The notes beneath the pieces are model-generated. The model saw nothing but the letters and a program-made list of their open reading frames with translations. It was not told where the DNA came from and ran no database searches. The position numbers and the translations under genes were made by a program. This document shows, piece by piece, positions 13,076-23,793 of a stretch of DNA of 64,000 nucleotides (its first letter is position 1; every line of letters starts with the position of its first letter). The DNA is taken from positions 4,569 to 68,568 of the forward strand of contig DIWJ01000024.1 of assembly GCA_002428445.1 (NCBI GenBank). Reading direction: 5' to 3'. The stretch is from Syntrophaceae bacterium UBA6109. GTDB taxonomy: Bacteria; Desulfobacterota; Syntrophia; Syntrophales; UBA6109.

Positions 13076-13783
13076 ATGGCGCAGTCGGAAACAGTTGAGC
13101 GCATTCTTGATGCAGCGGAACAGCTGTTCGCGGAAAAAGGCTTCGCCGAGACTTCGCTTCGCCTGATCACCAGCAAGGCTGGGGTCAACCTGGCGGCGGT
13201 GAATTACCACTTCGGCTCGAAGAAGGCGCTGATCCAGGCGGTTTTCTCGCGTTTTCTCGGTCCTTTCTGCGTCAGCCTCGAGCGTGAACTGGACCGCCGC
13301 GAGGCCTTGACGAGCAAGCCGGACACGCTGGAGGAGCTGCTGGAAATCCTCGTCGAGCAGGCGCTGGCGGTCAAGCCGCGCAGCGGCGACGACCTGTCCA
13401 TCTTCATGCGCCTGCTGGGGCTGTCCTTCAGCCAGAGCCAGGGCCACCTGCGACGTTACCTCGAAGATATGTATGGCAAGGTGTTCCGCCGCTACATGCT
13501 CAAGGTGCACGAGGCGGCGCCGGCGATTCCTCCCCTCGAGCTGTTCTGGCGCGTGCATTTCATGCTCGGTGCGGCGGCTTTCAGCATGTCGGGCATCAAG
13601 GCGTTGCGGGCGATCGCCGAGAACGACTTCGGCGTAAAGACCTCCATCGAGCAGGTCATGCGCATGATGGTGCCTTTTCTCGCGGCGGGCATGCGTGCCG
13701 ATAGTGGCGTCGAGGATGCCACGCTCGCGCAGGCGCAGCCGGTGGCCAGGCGCAACGCGGTGGCGATGCCGGCCAAGGCTTGA
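13076..13783 (+). CDS. psrA: TetR-family regulator PsrA
   Basis: 235-residue TetR-family transcription factor. The N-terminal helix-turn-helix includes ERILDAAEQLFAEKGFAETSLRLITSKAGVNLAAVNYHFGSKKALIQAVF. The C-terminal ligand domain in PsrA senses long-chain fatty acids, which relieve repression of psrA and the fadBA operon and link to RpoS in P. aeruginosa (established). The ATG at 13,076 is preferred over an in-frame TTG at 13,058, with GGAGG at 13,067-13,071. It is divergent from lexA, as in other pseudomonads. Confidence 0.95.
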   Translation: MAQSETVERILDAAEQLFAEKGFAETSLRLITSKAGVNLAAVNYHFGSKKALIQAVFSRFLGPFCVSLERELDRREALTSKPDTLEELLEILVEQALAVKPRSGDDLSIFMRLLGLSFSQSQGHLRRYLEDMYGKVFRRYMLKVHEAAPAIPPLELFWRVHFMLGAAAFSMSGIKALRAIAENDFGVKTSIEQVMRMMVPFLAAGMRADSGVEDATLAQAQPVARRNAVAMPAKA

Positions 13784-13822
13784 GCTACAAGGCCGGCGGT
13801 CTATCGGCTAAGCTAGCCGCCT

Positions 13823-14347
13823 ATGACGCCTCTCGACCTGTTGCATATCTCCATTGCCGATCAACGACTTTACGGCTTCGCCGAAGGCCGGCTGCGCCTT
13901 CGTCTGCCCGTTTCCACCGCGCGTAACGGTGTTGGCGAGCGCAATGGCTCCGGTTGCACGCCGCGCGGGTTGCACCAGGTACGCGCGCGTATCGGCGAAG
14001 GGTTGCCGGCCGGGGCGGTGCTGCGCGGGCGGCGCTGGACCGGCGAGGTCTGGTCCGAGGCGCTGCACGCACGGTTTCCCGGTCGCGACTGGATCCTTAC
14101 CCGGATACTCTGGCTCAGTGGCTGCGAGCCCGGTGTGAACCGGCTTGGCGAGGTCGATACGTTCCGCCGCTATATCTATCTGCACGGCACACCGGACCAC
14201 GAGCCCCTGGGCGTGCCGCTTTCCCACGGCTGCATCCGCCTGCACAGTGCGGATTTGCTGGAACTTTTCCCACAGGTGCCGGCCCATTGCGCAGTGCGCA
14301 TCGAAGAGGCCGCCTGCCCGGCCTGGGCCGCCGCCGCACTCGACTGA
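13823..14347 (+). CDS. L,D-transpeptidase (YkuD family)
   Basis: 174 residues with the YkuD catalytic signature: His121 in YLHGTPDHEP and SHGCIRL with His135 and nucleophile Cys137. Such enzymes form 3-3 cross-links or attach proteins to peptidoglycan, or act in the cytosol on recycled muropeptides. No signal peptide is present at the chosen ATG (MTPLDLLHISIAD). Together with the adjacent nagZ, a cytosolic recycling enzyme, this leaves a cytosolic role possible. The nagZ start follows 15 bases after its stop, suggesting co-transcription. Confidence 0.85.
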   Translation: MTPLDLLHISIADQRLYGFAEGRLRLRLPVSTARNGVGERNGSGCTPRGLHQVRARIGEGLPAGAVLRGRRWTGEVWSEALHARFPGRDWILTRILWLSGCEPGVNRLGEVDTFRRYIYLHGTPDHEPLGVPLSHGCIRLHSADLLELFPQVPAHCAVRIEEAACPAWAAAALD

Positions 14348-14362
14348 GGACTCGCTCATTTC

Positions 14363-16124
<1,762 letters not shown>

Positions 16125-16141
16125 ACACCGCCGTGGTCATG

Positions 16142-16167
16142 CCCCTCGCCGGTGTCTTGGCGAGGGG
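16142..16167. repeat. hairpin after mtnP
   Basis: CCCCTCGCC (16,142-16,150) and GGCGAGGGG (16,159-16,167) form a perfect 9-bp stem with an 8-base loop. No T-run follows on either strand, so it may be a weak terminator or a transcript-end stabiliser. Confidence 0.55.
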
Positions 16168-16276
16168 GACGGAAACCTCGTTGTCATACGGCGGCACGAG
16201 ACTGGTAATTTTGCGGTGGGCCCCATTGCGGCAAGCATGTTGCTTGCTACACTTGGCCGTCCTATGGAGTACCGGA

Positions 16277-16774
16277 ATGTTTTGCCAGGCACGCACGATA
16301 AGAATAGTGAAAACAGTGGTGTTGCTGAGTTTGCTTGGCGGCCTGGTGGGTTGTTCCACCTGGTTCACCGGTGACTTCAAGGACCCCGAGGTTCAGCTCA
16401 CCAAGGTCGATATCATCAAGGCGAGATTACTGGAGCAGCAGTTCATGCTGCGCTTTCGCATCGACAACCCCAACGACCGCAGCCTGCCCGTTCGCGGGCT
16501 GATCTATACCGTTCACCTCAACGACATCGAATTGGCCAGCGGCGAGTCCAGCGGCTGGCTGACCGTGCCGGCCCATGGTTTCGAGTACTACGAGGTGCCG
16601 GTGCACACCAACCTGTGGCGCCATATGAAATACATCGTACGGTTGCTGGAGAAGCCCGACCGTCCGATCCGTTATCGCCTGGATGGCGAGATCAAAACCG
16701 GCCTGATGCTCGGCCGGCGCGTGCACATTTCCAGCGATGGCGAGATAATCCCGGGTAACTTTATTCCGGAGTAG
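16277..16774 (+). CDS. LEA type 2 (water-stress/hypersensitive-response domain) lipoprotein
   Basis: 165 residues. A basic N-terminus and hydrophobic stretch ([14 protein letters not shown]) end in a lipobox with Cys near residue 26, so it is probably a lipoprotein. The mature part [42 protein letters not shown] is typical of the LEA14-like fold. ATG 16,277 is chosen because GGAGT lies 6 bases upstream; the frame is open 144 bases further but without a ribosome site or signal sequence. Role unknown; relatives are stress-associated envelope proteins. It is closely followed by the SEC-C gene. Confidence 0.8.
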   Translation: MFCQARTIRIVKTVVLLSLLGGLVGCSTWFTGDFKDPEVQLTKVDIIKARLLEQQFMLRFRIDNPNDRSLPVRGLIYTVHLNDIELASGESSGWLTVPAHGFEYYEVPVHTNLWRHMKYIVRLLEKPDRPIRYRLDGEIKTGLMLGRRVHISSDGEIIPGNFIPE

Positions 16775-16781
16775 TACCCAG

Positions 16782-16970
16782 ATGAATCATGAAGCCCACG
16801 TGCACGGTCCCGATTGCAACCACGATCACGACCATGAACACCACCACGTGCATGGTCCGCATTGCAGCCACGGCCAGGAGCCGGTGCGCAACCCGCTGAA
16901 GGACGTCGGTCGCAACGACCCCTGCCCGTGCGGCAGCCAGAAGAAATATAAAAAGTGCCACGGCGCCTGA
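16782..16970 (+). CDS. His-rich SEC-C metal-binding protein
   Basis: A 62-residue protein. The first half is rich in His, Asp and Cys ([23 protein letters not shown]) and the second half is a SEC-C zinc finger ([19 protein letters not shown]). It is probably a zinc- or other metal-binding protein. No signal peptide. It starts 7 bases after the upstream gene and ends 7 bases before the next, so it belongs to one operon with them. Exact function unknown. Confidence 0.85.
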   Translation: MNHEAHVHGPDCNHDHDHEHHHVHGPHCSHGQEPVRNPLKDVGRNDPCPCGSQKKYKKCHGA

Positions 16971-16977
16971 GCCTGCC

Positions 16978-17442
16978 ATGACACCCCTGATGTTGAGCCT
17001 GCTGGTGGTCGGAGCGCTGCTGATTGTGGCGCTCGCCGGCTATGCGCTGTATCTCTGGCGTCGCGTCTGGCGCAATGAGCGGTTGCAGGCGCAGACTCGC
17101 GAGCAACAACAGCAGGCACTGGCTGAGGACCTGCGAATCCTCGCCAACTGCCTGCTGGACGAGCAGTTGCCGTTGATCGAAGGGGCGATCCGCATCAAGG
17201 TGCTGCTCGACAACTACGACGCCAGTCTTGGCCAGCATCCGCGTTGCCAGGTCTTCCAGGTGCTTTTCGAAGCGACCAGGGAGGTGCCGACCCACGCCGC
17301 CTGGAGGGCACTGGACAAGCGCGAGCGGCGCCACCACGAAGCCACTTTCAGCGCGCTGGAGCTGCAACACAAGGCGGAGGCCCGTCGCTCGGCCCGTTGG
17401 CTGCTCGACGAGGCTCTGCCAAACTTCCACGACGCCGCCTGA
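16978..17442 (+). CDS. DUF2489 family membrane-anchored protein
   Basis: 154 residues. One N-terminal transmembrane helix (LMLSLLVVGALLIVALAGYALYLW) is followed by a charged, Gln-rich helical cytosolic domain containing EDLRILANCLLDEQLPLIEGAIRIKVLLDNYD, the DUF2489 core. Function unknown. It lies between the SEC-C gene and the acylase gene, all co-directional. Confidence 0.8.
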   Translation: MTPLMLSLLVVGALLIVALAGYALYLWRRVWRNERLQAQTREQQQQALAEDLRILANCLLDEQLPLIEGAIRIKVLLDNYDASLGQHPRCQVFQVLFEATREVPTHAAWRALDKRERRHHEATFSALELQHKAEARRSARWLLDEALPNFHDAA

Positions 17443-17515
17443 TCGCCCGATCGTCATCGCTGCGCGCCATCCAGTCTGATAGTCCTTCCTTGCCCAGCCC
17501 GCACAGGAGCCGTCG

Positions 17516-20053
17516 ATGTCTTCGTGTCTGCCATTCCCTCTGGTTCGCCTGGCCCTGGTGGCCACATTCGGCGTGTTCGGCCTCAGCGGCTGCCAGGCCT
17601 ATCTCGACAACCGCTACAGCGCCAGCCTGCCGCCGGCGCAGGGCATCCAGCCGCTGACCGGGCTGGCGGGCAGTGCGAGTATCCGGCGCAATTCGCTGGG
17701 CATGCCGCTGATCGAGACCTCGTCGTTTCACGATGCGCTGTTTGCCATGGGCTACGTCCACGCCAGCGACCGGCTGAGCCAGATGGTCAGCCTGCGGTTG
17801 ATGGCCCAGGGGCGCCTGGCGGAAATGGTCGGCCCCGGCGTACTGGAGACGGACCGCTTCATGCGCGCGGTCAATCTGCGCCAGAGCGCCGAAGTGCTCT
17901 ACCGCGAATCCTCGCCGCGGATGAAGAAGTTCTTCGAGGTCTACGCCCGTGGCGTGAACGCCTACCTGTATCGCCACCGCGACAAGCTGCCGATGGACCT
18001 CGCCGAGTCCGGCTACAAACCGGAATACTGGAAACCGGAGGACTCGGTGCTGGTGTTCTGCCTGCTCAATTTCGGCCTGTCGCAGAACCTGCAGGAAGAG
18101 GTCGCCGCGTTGCTGATGGCGCAGAAAGTGGGTAGCGACAAGCTGGCCTGGCTGTTGCCCATCTACCCGGACGAGGCGTTGCCGTTCGACGAGGCGGACA
18201 AGCTCAAGGGCTTGAAGCTGGGTGGCAGCGTGCCCGGGCTGGCGGCACTCGAGCGTGCCACGCAGCCGCTGGCGGCTCTGATGCCGGCCGGCATGGCAGC
18301 CTCCAACAATTGGGCCATCGCCGGCAGCAACACGCGCAGCGGCAAGCCGATCCTGGCCAACGACACGCACCTGCCGCTGTCGATGCCCTCGCACTGGAAT
18401 TTCATGCAGATCCGCGCACCGAAGTTCCAGGCGGCGGGTGTCACCATCGCCGGCGTCCCCGCCGTGGTGGCGGGGTTCAACGGCAAGCTCGGCTGGGGCA
18501 TGACGATGGTCATGGGCGACAACCAGGACCTCTATCTCGAGCAGGTGCGTCGCGAAGGCTCGCGGCTGATGTACCTGGCCGACGGCAAATGGCTGCCGGC
18601 CCGCGAACGCCACGAGACCTACTTCGTCAAGGGCGAGCGGCCGATCCGCGAGACCATTTTCGAGACCCGCAACGGCCCGCTGCTCAACAGCGTACTCGGC
18701 GAGCGCAAGCACCCGCTGCAACCGTTGCAGCTCGCCAGCGGCTACGGCCTGGCACTGAAGACCACGCAGCTGGAAGCCGATCGCACGCTGGACGCCTTCT
18801 TCGACCTGTCCCGCGCGCAGTCGGTGGACCAGGCCTTCGAGGCGACCCGGGAGATTCGCGCCGCCGCGCTCAATCTGGTCTTCGCCGACCAGCAGGGCAT
18901 CGGCTGGCAGGTTACCGGGCGTTTCCCCAACCGTCGCGAGGGGTTGGGGCTGGTGCCGTCGCCGGGCTGGGACGGTCGCTACGACTGGGATGGCTATGCC
19001 GACCCGATGCTGCATCCCTACGACCAGGACCCGTTCCAGGGCTGGCTAGGCACCGCCAACCAGCGCAGCGTGCCGCGCGGCTATGGCATGCAGCTGTCCA
19101 GCTCCTGGTACGGCCCGGAGCGCTACGAGCGGCTGGCGGAGCTGGCCGGGCGCGGCAAGCATGACACCCGCAGCACCATCGCCATGCAGTACGACCAGGT
19201 CACGCCGTTCGCCGCCAAGCTCAAGGCCATGTTCGAGGCGCCGGGCATGGCCGGGCCGCTGCGCCAGGCGGTCGATGCCCTGCCGGCCGCCGAACGCAGC
19301 AAGGCGCGCGAGGCGCTGGATCGGTTGCTCGCCTTCGATGGCAAGCTCGCGGCCGATTCGGCCAACGCCGCGCTGTATGGCGCCTTCCTGCACGAGAGTG
19401 CGCGGCAGATCTTTCTCGATGAACTGGGGCCTGAGGATTCGCCGGCCTGGCGTGCGCTGGTACAGACGGCCAACACTTCCTATTCGGCCCAGGCGGACCA
19501 TCTGCTCGGCCGCGAAGACAGCCCGTTCTGGAACGACCAGCGCACCGCACAGCGCGAAGACAAACCGGCGATCCTGGCGCGCAGCCTGGCCGCTGCGGTG
19601 AGTTTGCTGGAAACCCGTCTGGGCAACGAGCGCAGCGCCTGGCAATGGGGCAAGCTGCATACGGCTCGCTGGACCTCCGGCACGACGCAGCTGGCGCCGC
19701 ACATGCCGGCCGGCCAGCGCAGCAGAATCCATGCCATCGGCAACTATCTCGACCGTGGTCCCTATGCCATGGGCGGCGACCACAGCACGCTGAATGCCTC
19801 GGCCTATCACCTGGGCACGGACTTCGATACCTGGCTGATCCCGGCAATGCGCATCATCGTCGACTTCGGACTGGACGAACCGATGATCGGGCTGAACAGT
19901 TCGGGCCAATCCGGCAACCCGGCCAGCCCGCACTACGCCGACGGCATCGAGGCGTGGCTGAAGGCACAGTACCTGAGCTTCCCGTTCAAGACGGAAAATC
20001 TCGACAAGGTCTATGGCACGCAGCGTTTGTTGCTGACCCCGACCGGCAAGTGA
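17516..20053 (+). CDS. quiP: penicillin acylase family lipoprotein, QuiP-like acyl-homoserine lactone acylase
   Basis: 845 residues, near the 847 of P. aeruginosa QuiP. The signal sequence ends in a lipobox (VFGLSGC, Cys26), so the protein is probably exported and lipidated. The Ntn-hydrolase nucleophile Ser263 lies in [10 protein letters not shown]; self-processing before it would give an alpha chain, a spacer and a beta chain. Further family motifs are [12 protein letters not shown] and GDHSTLNA near the C-terminus. QuiP hydrolyses long-chain acyl-homoserine lactones. The exact substrate here is inferred from similarity and length; another amide substrate is possible. Confidence 0.82.
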   Translation: MSSCLPFPLVRLALVATFGVFGLSGCQAYLDNRYSASLPPAQGIQPLTGLAGSASIRRNSLGMPLIETSSFHDALFAMGYVHASDRLSQMVSLRLMAQGRLAEMVGPGVLETDRFMRAVNLRQSAEVLYRESSPRMKKFFEVYARGVNAYLYRHRDKLPMDLAESGYKPEYWKPEDSVLVFCLLNFGLSQNLQEEVAALLMAQKVGSDKLAWLLPIYPDEALPFDEADKLKGLKLGGSVPGLAALERATQPLAALMPAGMAASNNWAIAGSNTRSGKPILANDTHLPLSMPSHWNFMQIRAPKFQAAGVTIAGVPAVVAGFNGKLGWGMTMVMGDNQDLYLEQVRREGSRLMYLADGKWLPARERHETYFVKGERPIRETIFETRNGPLLNSVLGERKHPLQPLQLASGYGLALKTTQLEADRTLDAFFDLSRAQSVDQAFEATREIRAAALNLVFADQQGIGWQVTGRFPNRREGLGLVPSPGWDGRYDWDGYADPMLHPYDQDPFQGWLGTANQRSVPRGYGMQLSSSWYGPERYERLAELAGRGKHDTRSTIAMQYDQVTPFAAKLKAMFEAPGMAGPLRQAVDALPAAERSKAREALDRLLAFDGKLAADSANAALYGAFLHESARQIFLDELGPEDSPAWRALVQTANTSYSAQADHLLGREDSPFWNDQRTAQREDKPAILARSLAAAVSLLETRLGNERSAWQWGKLHTARWTSGTTQLAPHMPAGQRSRIHAIGNYLDRGPYAMGGDHSTLNASAYHLGTDFDTWLIPAMRIIVDFGLDEPMIGLNSSGQSGNPASPHYADGIEAWLKAQYLSFPFKTENLDKVYGTQRLLLTPTGK

Positions 20054-20071
20054 GGTCGCGCCGCGCCGGCG

Positions 20072-20779
20072 TCAGGTCGGTCGCGGCGTCGCGGGTATCA
20101 CCTCGAGCACGCGGATCGTGCCCGGCGCAGGGTAGTGCCAGCGCACGTCGACATCCCAGAACTGCGCGCCGTAGCGCCGCTCGGGCTCCGGTTTCTGGTA
20201 CGCGGGGCGCGGGTCCTGCGCCAGGCATTGCTCGATGAGTTCCAGCAGTGGCTCGCCGAGGCGCAGCGCTTCGCGGTGGGCCTGCAGCAACCCGCTTTCC
20301 GTCCACTGCACCTCGATCAGTGTCGGCGCGTCCGCCGCCATGTCGTTGCGCGCATCCGGCAGGGCATCGGCGTAGGGGACATAGGGCTTGATGTCCAGCA
20401 CCGGCGTGCCATCCAGCAGGTCGATGCCGGAGATGAACAGCCGATCCGCTTCGACGCGATCCAGCCTGACCACCGATTGACCGATTCCGTTGGGGCGATG
20501 CGTCGCGCGGGTGGCGAACACGCCGACCATGCGATTGCCGCCCAGGCGCGGCGGTCGCACCTTGAGACGTGGTGTGCTTTCCAGCGCCTGATGGAAGAGG
20601 AACAGCAGCCATACATGGCTGACCTGTTCGAGTCCGGCCACCGCATCGCCCTTGTCGAACGGCGGCAGCAGTTCCAGCACGCCGCGTGCGGCCGGGGCCA
20701 GGCTGGGTTGGCGCGGAATGGCGAACTTCTCCTTGAAGCAGGAGCGGACGTAGCCGATCGGCGAGACGCTGTGTTGCAT
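20072..20779 (-). CDS. trmO: tRNA (N6-threonylcarbamoyladenosine-37) N6-methyltransferase TrmO
   Basis: 235 residues of the TsaA/YaeB family, a SAM-dependent enzyme that methylates t6A37 in tRNA-Thr(GGU). Motifs are IGYVRSCFKEKFAIPRQPSL near the N-terminus, RATHRPNGIGQSVVRLD in the middle, and LLDGTPVLDIKPYVPYAD. It is convergent with the acylase gene (18-base gap). Its 5' end points toward the composition/gene-content break and is the last clearly Pseudomonas gene in the window. Confidence 0.93.
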   Translation of the reverse strand: MQHSVSPIGYVRSCFKEKFAIPRQPSLAPAARGVLELLPPFDKGDAVAGLEQVSHVWLLFLFHQALESTPRLKVRPPRLGGNRMVGVFATRATHRPNGIGQSVVRLDRVEADRLFISGIDLLDGTPVLDIKPYVPYADALPDARNDMAADAPTLIEVQWTESGLLQAHREALRLGEPLLELIEQCLAQDPRPAYQKPEPERRYGAQFWDVDVRWHYPAPGTIRVLEVIPATPRPT

Positions 20780-20889
20780 GGGGCAGGCCTGGATACGGAC
20801 GGGCGGCTGGGCATCTTACCCGCTATGGCGCCGCGTTGCGCGACGTCGGGCCGCGTCCTCTGGGGAGGTGGCGGCCCGGCGCCAGAGGC
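20780..20889. other. junction between the Pseudomonas block and the deltaproteobacterial block
   Basis: This 110-base stretch separates trmO (Pseudomonas type) from the stop of trpB (deltaproteobacterial type). It holds no gene, integrase, attachment site or IS end that I can see. Two overlapping inverted repeats occur: GGGCCGC/GCGGCCC and CCTCTGG/CCAGAGG around 20,848-20,888. The latter could be a hairpin after trpB. trpA, normally next to trpB, is absent. The exact breakpoint cannot be placed by eye. Confidence 0.65.
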
Positions 20890-22080
20890 TTACAGGCCGA
20901 GCAGCTTGGCGACGTAGTCGGCATCCTTGTCGCCGCGGCCGGACAGATTGACGATGATGACGCCGCCGCGCCCCATGCCGGGGGCCGCCTTGATCGCGTA
21001 GGCGACGGCGTGGGCACTTTCCAGGGCCGGCACGATTCCCTCCAGGCGGGAAAGCCGGAGGAAGGCCTCCCGGGCTTCCGCGTCCGTCACCGTCGTGTAG
21101 ACCGCGCGGCCCGTGGCGTGGAGGTAGCAGTGCTCCGGCCCGACGCCTGGATAGTCGAGGCCCGCGGCAGCGGAAAAGGCGTCGCGGATCTGTCCGTGCT
21201 CATCCTGCAGAACAAAGGTCTTGGCGCCGTGGAGGACGCCCACCGATCCCATGGTGATGCTGGCCGCGTGGCGGCCCGTCTCCAGTCCTTCGCCGGCCGC
21301 CTCGACGCCGACCATGCCTACGCCCCTGTCGCCCCGAAAGGCGTGAAAAAGGCCCATCGCGTTGCTCCCTCCGCCGATGCAGGCGATCAGAAGATCCGGA
21401 AGCCTGCCTTCGCGGGAGAGGATCTGGCGTCTCGCCTCGCGGCCGATGACACTTTGGAAATCACGGACCATCCGCGGGTAGGGGTGGGGGCCCGCCGTCG
21501 TGCCGATGACATAGTAGGTGTCCCGCACGCGGGCCACCCAGTGGCGCATGGCCTCGTTCATGGCGTCCTTGAGTGTGGCCGTGCCCGAAGACACGGGAAC
21601 AACCTCCGCCCCGAGGATTTTCATCCGCATGACATTCGGCGCCTGCCTGCGGATGTCCTCTTCCCCCATGAAGATGCAGCACTCCATTCCAAAGAGGGCG
21701 GCGACGGTCGCGGTGGCGACGCCATGCTGGCCGGCCCCCGTTTCCGCAATCACCCTGCCTTTCCCCATCCAGCGGGCGAGGAGGGCCTGGCCCAGCGTGT
21801 TGTTGAGCTTGTGCGAGCCGGTGTGGACAAGGTCTTCGCGCTTCAGATAGATCTTCGCTCCGCCGAGCGATTCCGAAAGACGGCGCGCCGGATAGAGAGG
21901 CGTTTCCCGTCCCGCGTAGTCGCGCAGGAGTCCCCGGAGTTCTTCGCGAAAAGCGCGGTCTCGCTTCGCTTCGCCGTAGGCATGCTCCAGTTCGACAAGC
22001 GCCGTCATCAGGGTTTCCGGCGCGTACCGGCCTCCGAAGATGCCGAAATGACCTTTGCGGTCGGGCAATCCGTTTTTCAT
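20890..22080 (-). CDS. trpB: tryptophan synthase beta chain
   Basis: 396-residue PLP enzyme joining indole and serine. PLP lysine is Lys91 in [14 protein letters not shown]; the phosphate-binding loop GGGSNAMG and C-terminal SGRGDKD are present. The ATG at 22,080 is chosen over 22,086: AAGGAGA then has proper spacing, and the trpF stop and this start overlap as TGATG, implying translational coupling. It is the last gene of the trp operon here. The partner trpA is not found downstream, where the sequence switches to Pseudomonas type. Confidence 0.96.
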   Translation of the reverse strand: MKNGLPDRKGHFGIFGGRYAPETLMTALVELEHAYGEAKRDRAFREELRGLLRDYAGRETPLYPARRLSESLGGAKIYLKREDLVHTGSHKLNNTLGQALLARWMGKGRVIAETGAGQHGVATATVAALFGMECCIFMGEEDIRRQAPNVMRMKILGAEVVPVSSGTATLKDAMNEAMRHWVARVRDTYYVIGTTAGPHPYPRMVRDFQSVIGREARRQILSREGRLPDLLIACIGGGSNAMGLFHAFRGDRGVGMVGVEAAGEGLETGRHAASITMGSVGVLHGAKTFVLQDEHGQIRDAFSAAAGLDYPGVGPEHCYLHATGRAVYTTVTDAEAREAFLRLSRLEGIVPALESAHAVAYAIKAAPGMGRGGVIIVNLSGRGDKDADYVAKLLGL

Positions 22081-22790
22081 CACCATTCTCCTTGATTGGA
22101 ATTTTCACTTGTCCGCGCGGCTGGTTCATCTCCGCCCCGGACGGGCAACGGGCGAAAGACGGGACGCGGGCCATCCGCTTTCCACGCATGGACCATCCGG
22201 ATGAGTTCCTTCATTTTGCCGTGATCCTTGCGGCCGGGGGAACGTTCCACCCCGCTCGCGATATCCACCGCATCGGGCCCGACGCTGCGGAGGGCCTCCT
22301 CGATGTTGCCGGGATGAAGTCCTCCGGCCAGGATCAGACGGTGGCGGCGGCCGATTTCCCGGGCCGCGCTCCAATCCGCCTCCATCCCCGTTCCTCCGCG
22401 CAGGCCGCGCGCCCTTCCGTCCACGAGAAAGGCGCAAACCGGGTAGTCCCGCAGAAGCGCCGGTTGCGCCTCCTGTTCCTTTGAGACGGCCTTGATGAGG
22501 ATCGACGGCGGAAAGGCGCGGCAGTAGGAAGGGGATTCGTCTCCGTGAAGCTGAAGGAAAGCGAGGCGGCAGACCTTGCGGATGACATGAACCTCCTCCG
22601 CGTCCCGGTTGACGAATACGCCGACGCGCCGGATGTTTTTCAGGCGGACGGAAATCGCCGCCGCCGCTTCCGGTTCGATGTACCGGGGACTGTTTTCGGC
22701 GAAGATGAAGCCAAGGGCATCCGCGCCGAAGGCCTCGGCGGCAAGCGCATCTTCGATGTTCGTGATCCCGCAGATCTTGATTTCCGTCAT
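22080..22790 (-). CDS. trpF: phosphoribosylanthranilate isomerase
   Basis: 236-residue TIM-barrel enzyme of tryptophan synthesis (PRA to CdRP). The N-terminus has [26 protein letters not shown] with the catalytic Cys; LQLHGDES and [11 protein letters not shown] follow, and [18 protein letters not shown] closes the phosphate site. It is about 25 residues longer than usual owing to a poorly conserved tail. Its start overlaps the trpC stop (ATGA, 22,787-22,790) and its stop overlaps the trpB start. Confidence 0.95.
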   Translation of the reverse strand: MTEIKICGITNIEDALAAEAFGADALGFIFAENSPRYIEPEAAAAISVRLKNIRRVGVFVNRDAEEVHVIRKVCRLAFLQLHGDESPSYCRAFPPSILIKAVSKEQEAQPALLRDYPVCAFLVDGRARGLRGGTGMEADWSAAREIGRRHRLILAGGLHPGNIEEALRSVGPDAVDIASGVERSPGRKDHGKMKELIRMVHAWKADGPRPVFRPLPVRGGDEPAARTSENSNQGEW

Positions 22791-23563
22791 CGTCCGACCA
22801 GTTCCTTCAATTTCTCCGCCGGTGCGGAGGCCCGCATGAGGCTCTCGCCGATCAGAAAGGCGCGGATTCCCGCGGACCGCAGGCGGTCGATATCGGACCG
22901 GCTGCGGATGCCGCTTTCACTCACCACCGTGACGCCCGCGGGTATTTCCGCGGCCAGCTCGATGCTCGTCCGGAGATCCGTCCGGAAGGTGCGGAGATTG
23001 CGGTTGTTGATGCCGATCAGCGCGGCGCCGGCCGCGAGGGCCCATTCAAGATCCGGGCAATCATGGACCTCGACGAGGGCCGCCATCCCCAGCCTCCCGG
23101 CCAGTTCCCGGTGAGCCCTGAGTTTGTCCCTCAGCACCGCCGCGATGAGCAGGACGGCATCGGCTCCCCCGGCCCTGCTTTCAGCCACCTGCCAGGGATC
23201 GAGGATGAAGTCCTTCCGGAGAACGGGAAGCGCCACAGCCGCCTTCACGCTGCGCAGGTGAGACAGATGCCCGCCGAAGAACGTCGAATCCGTAAGGACG
23301 GAAATGGCAGCGGCGCCCGCCCGTTCGTAGGTCCGGGCCATGCGCAGGGGGGAGAACATCCGCTGCAGCAGGCCGGCGGAGGGCGATTTTTTCTTGATCT
23401 CGGCGATGATCGCCGTGTCGGCCTGCGAAAGGGAGCGGACAAAGTCCCGGCAGGGCGGGAGAAGCGCAATCTCCTCTCGGAGCTTCTCCTCGGGCAGACG
23501 CTTCTTCCGCCGTTCGACTTCGCGGCGTTTCACGTCGAGAATTCTGTCCAGATAGGTTTCCAT
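22787..23563 (-). CDS. trpC: indole-3-glycerol phosphate synthase
   Basis: 258-residue TIM-barrel enzyme converting CdRP to indole-3-glycerol phosphate. Motifs are IIAEIKKKSPSAG (catalytic Lys), LPVLRKDFILDPWQV, IGINNRNLRTF and VSESGIRSRSDI. It is a monofunctional TrpC with separate trpF, overlapping it by four bases. Upstream, 230 bases of palindromic repeat separate it from trpD, the only sizeable gap between structural genes in the operon. Confidence 0.97.
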   Translation of the reverse strand: METYLDRILDVKRREVERRKKRLPEEKLREEIALLPPCRDFVRSLSQADTAIIAEIKKKSPSAGLLQRMFSPLRMARTYERAGAAAISVLTDSTFFGGHLSHLRSVKAAVALPVLRKDFILDPWQVAESRAGGADAVLLIAAVLRDKLRAHRELAGRLGMAALVEVHDCPDLEWALAAGAALIGINNRNLRTFRTDLRTSIELAAEIPAGVTVVSESGIRSRSDIDRLRSAGIRAFLIGESLMRASAPAEKLKELVGR

Positions 23564-23599
23564 ATGCCGAACATCCTTGCGTCATTCACGCTCTTCTCT

Positions 23600-23765
23600 C
23601 GTCATTCCCGCGAAAGCGGGAATCCAGTGTCGTTGAGTCTGTTCCCGCGCACGGTGCATAACTAGAGCGCTGGACCCCCGCCTACGCGGGGGTGACAATC
23701 ATCGTGTCGTTCCCTCGAAAGTGGGAATCCGAAAGGACACTGGATGCCGGATCAGGTCCGGCACG
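23600..23765. repeat. cluster of short palindromic repeats between trpD and trpC
   Basis: At least four hairpins lie in a row: TTCCCGCGAAAGCGGGAA (23,605-23,622), CCCCCGCCTACGCGGGGG (23,675-23,692), TTCCCTCGAAAGTGGGAA (23,710-23,727, one mismatch) and GCCGGA/TCCGGC (23,746-23,762). The first and third share the TTCCC-CGAAAG-GGGAA plan and are followed by 'aatcc'. 'GTCATTCCCGC...GAATCCAG' units are a familiar dispersed palindromic repeat in many genomes. The array interrupts an otherwise compact operon. Confidence 0.75.
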
Positions 23766-23793
23766 ACATTCACGATATTCACCGCCGAAGAAT

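Noticed and set aside
20780..20889. Integrative element boundary
   Set aside because: No tRNA, integrase, direct repeat or transposase is present on either side; the gene content of the right block is housekeeping, not accessory.
23600..23765. CRISPR array
   Set aside because: The repeats are short palindromes of different sequence with irregular spacing, and no cas genes are near.
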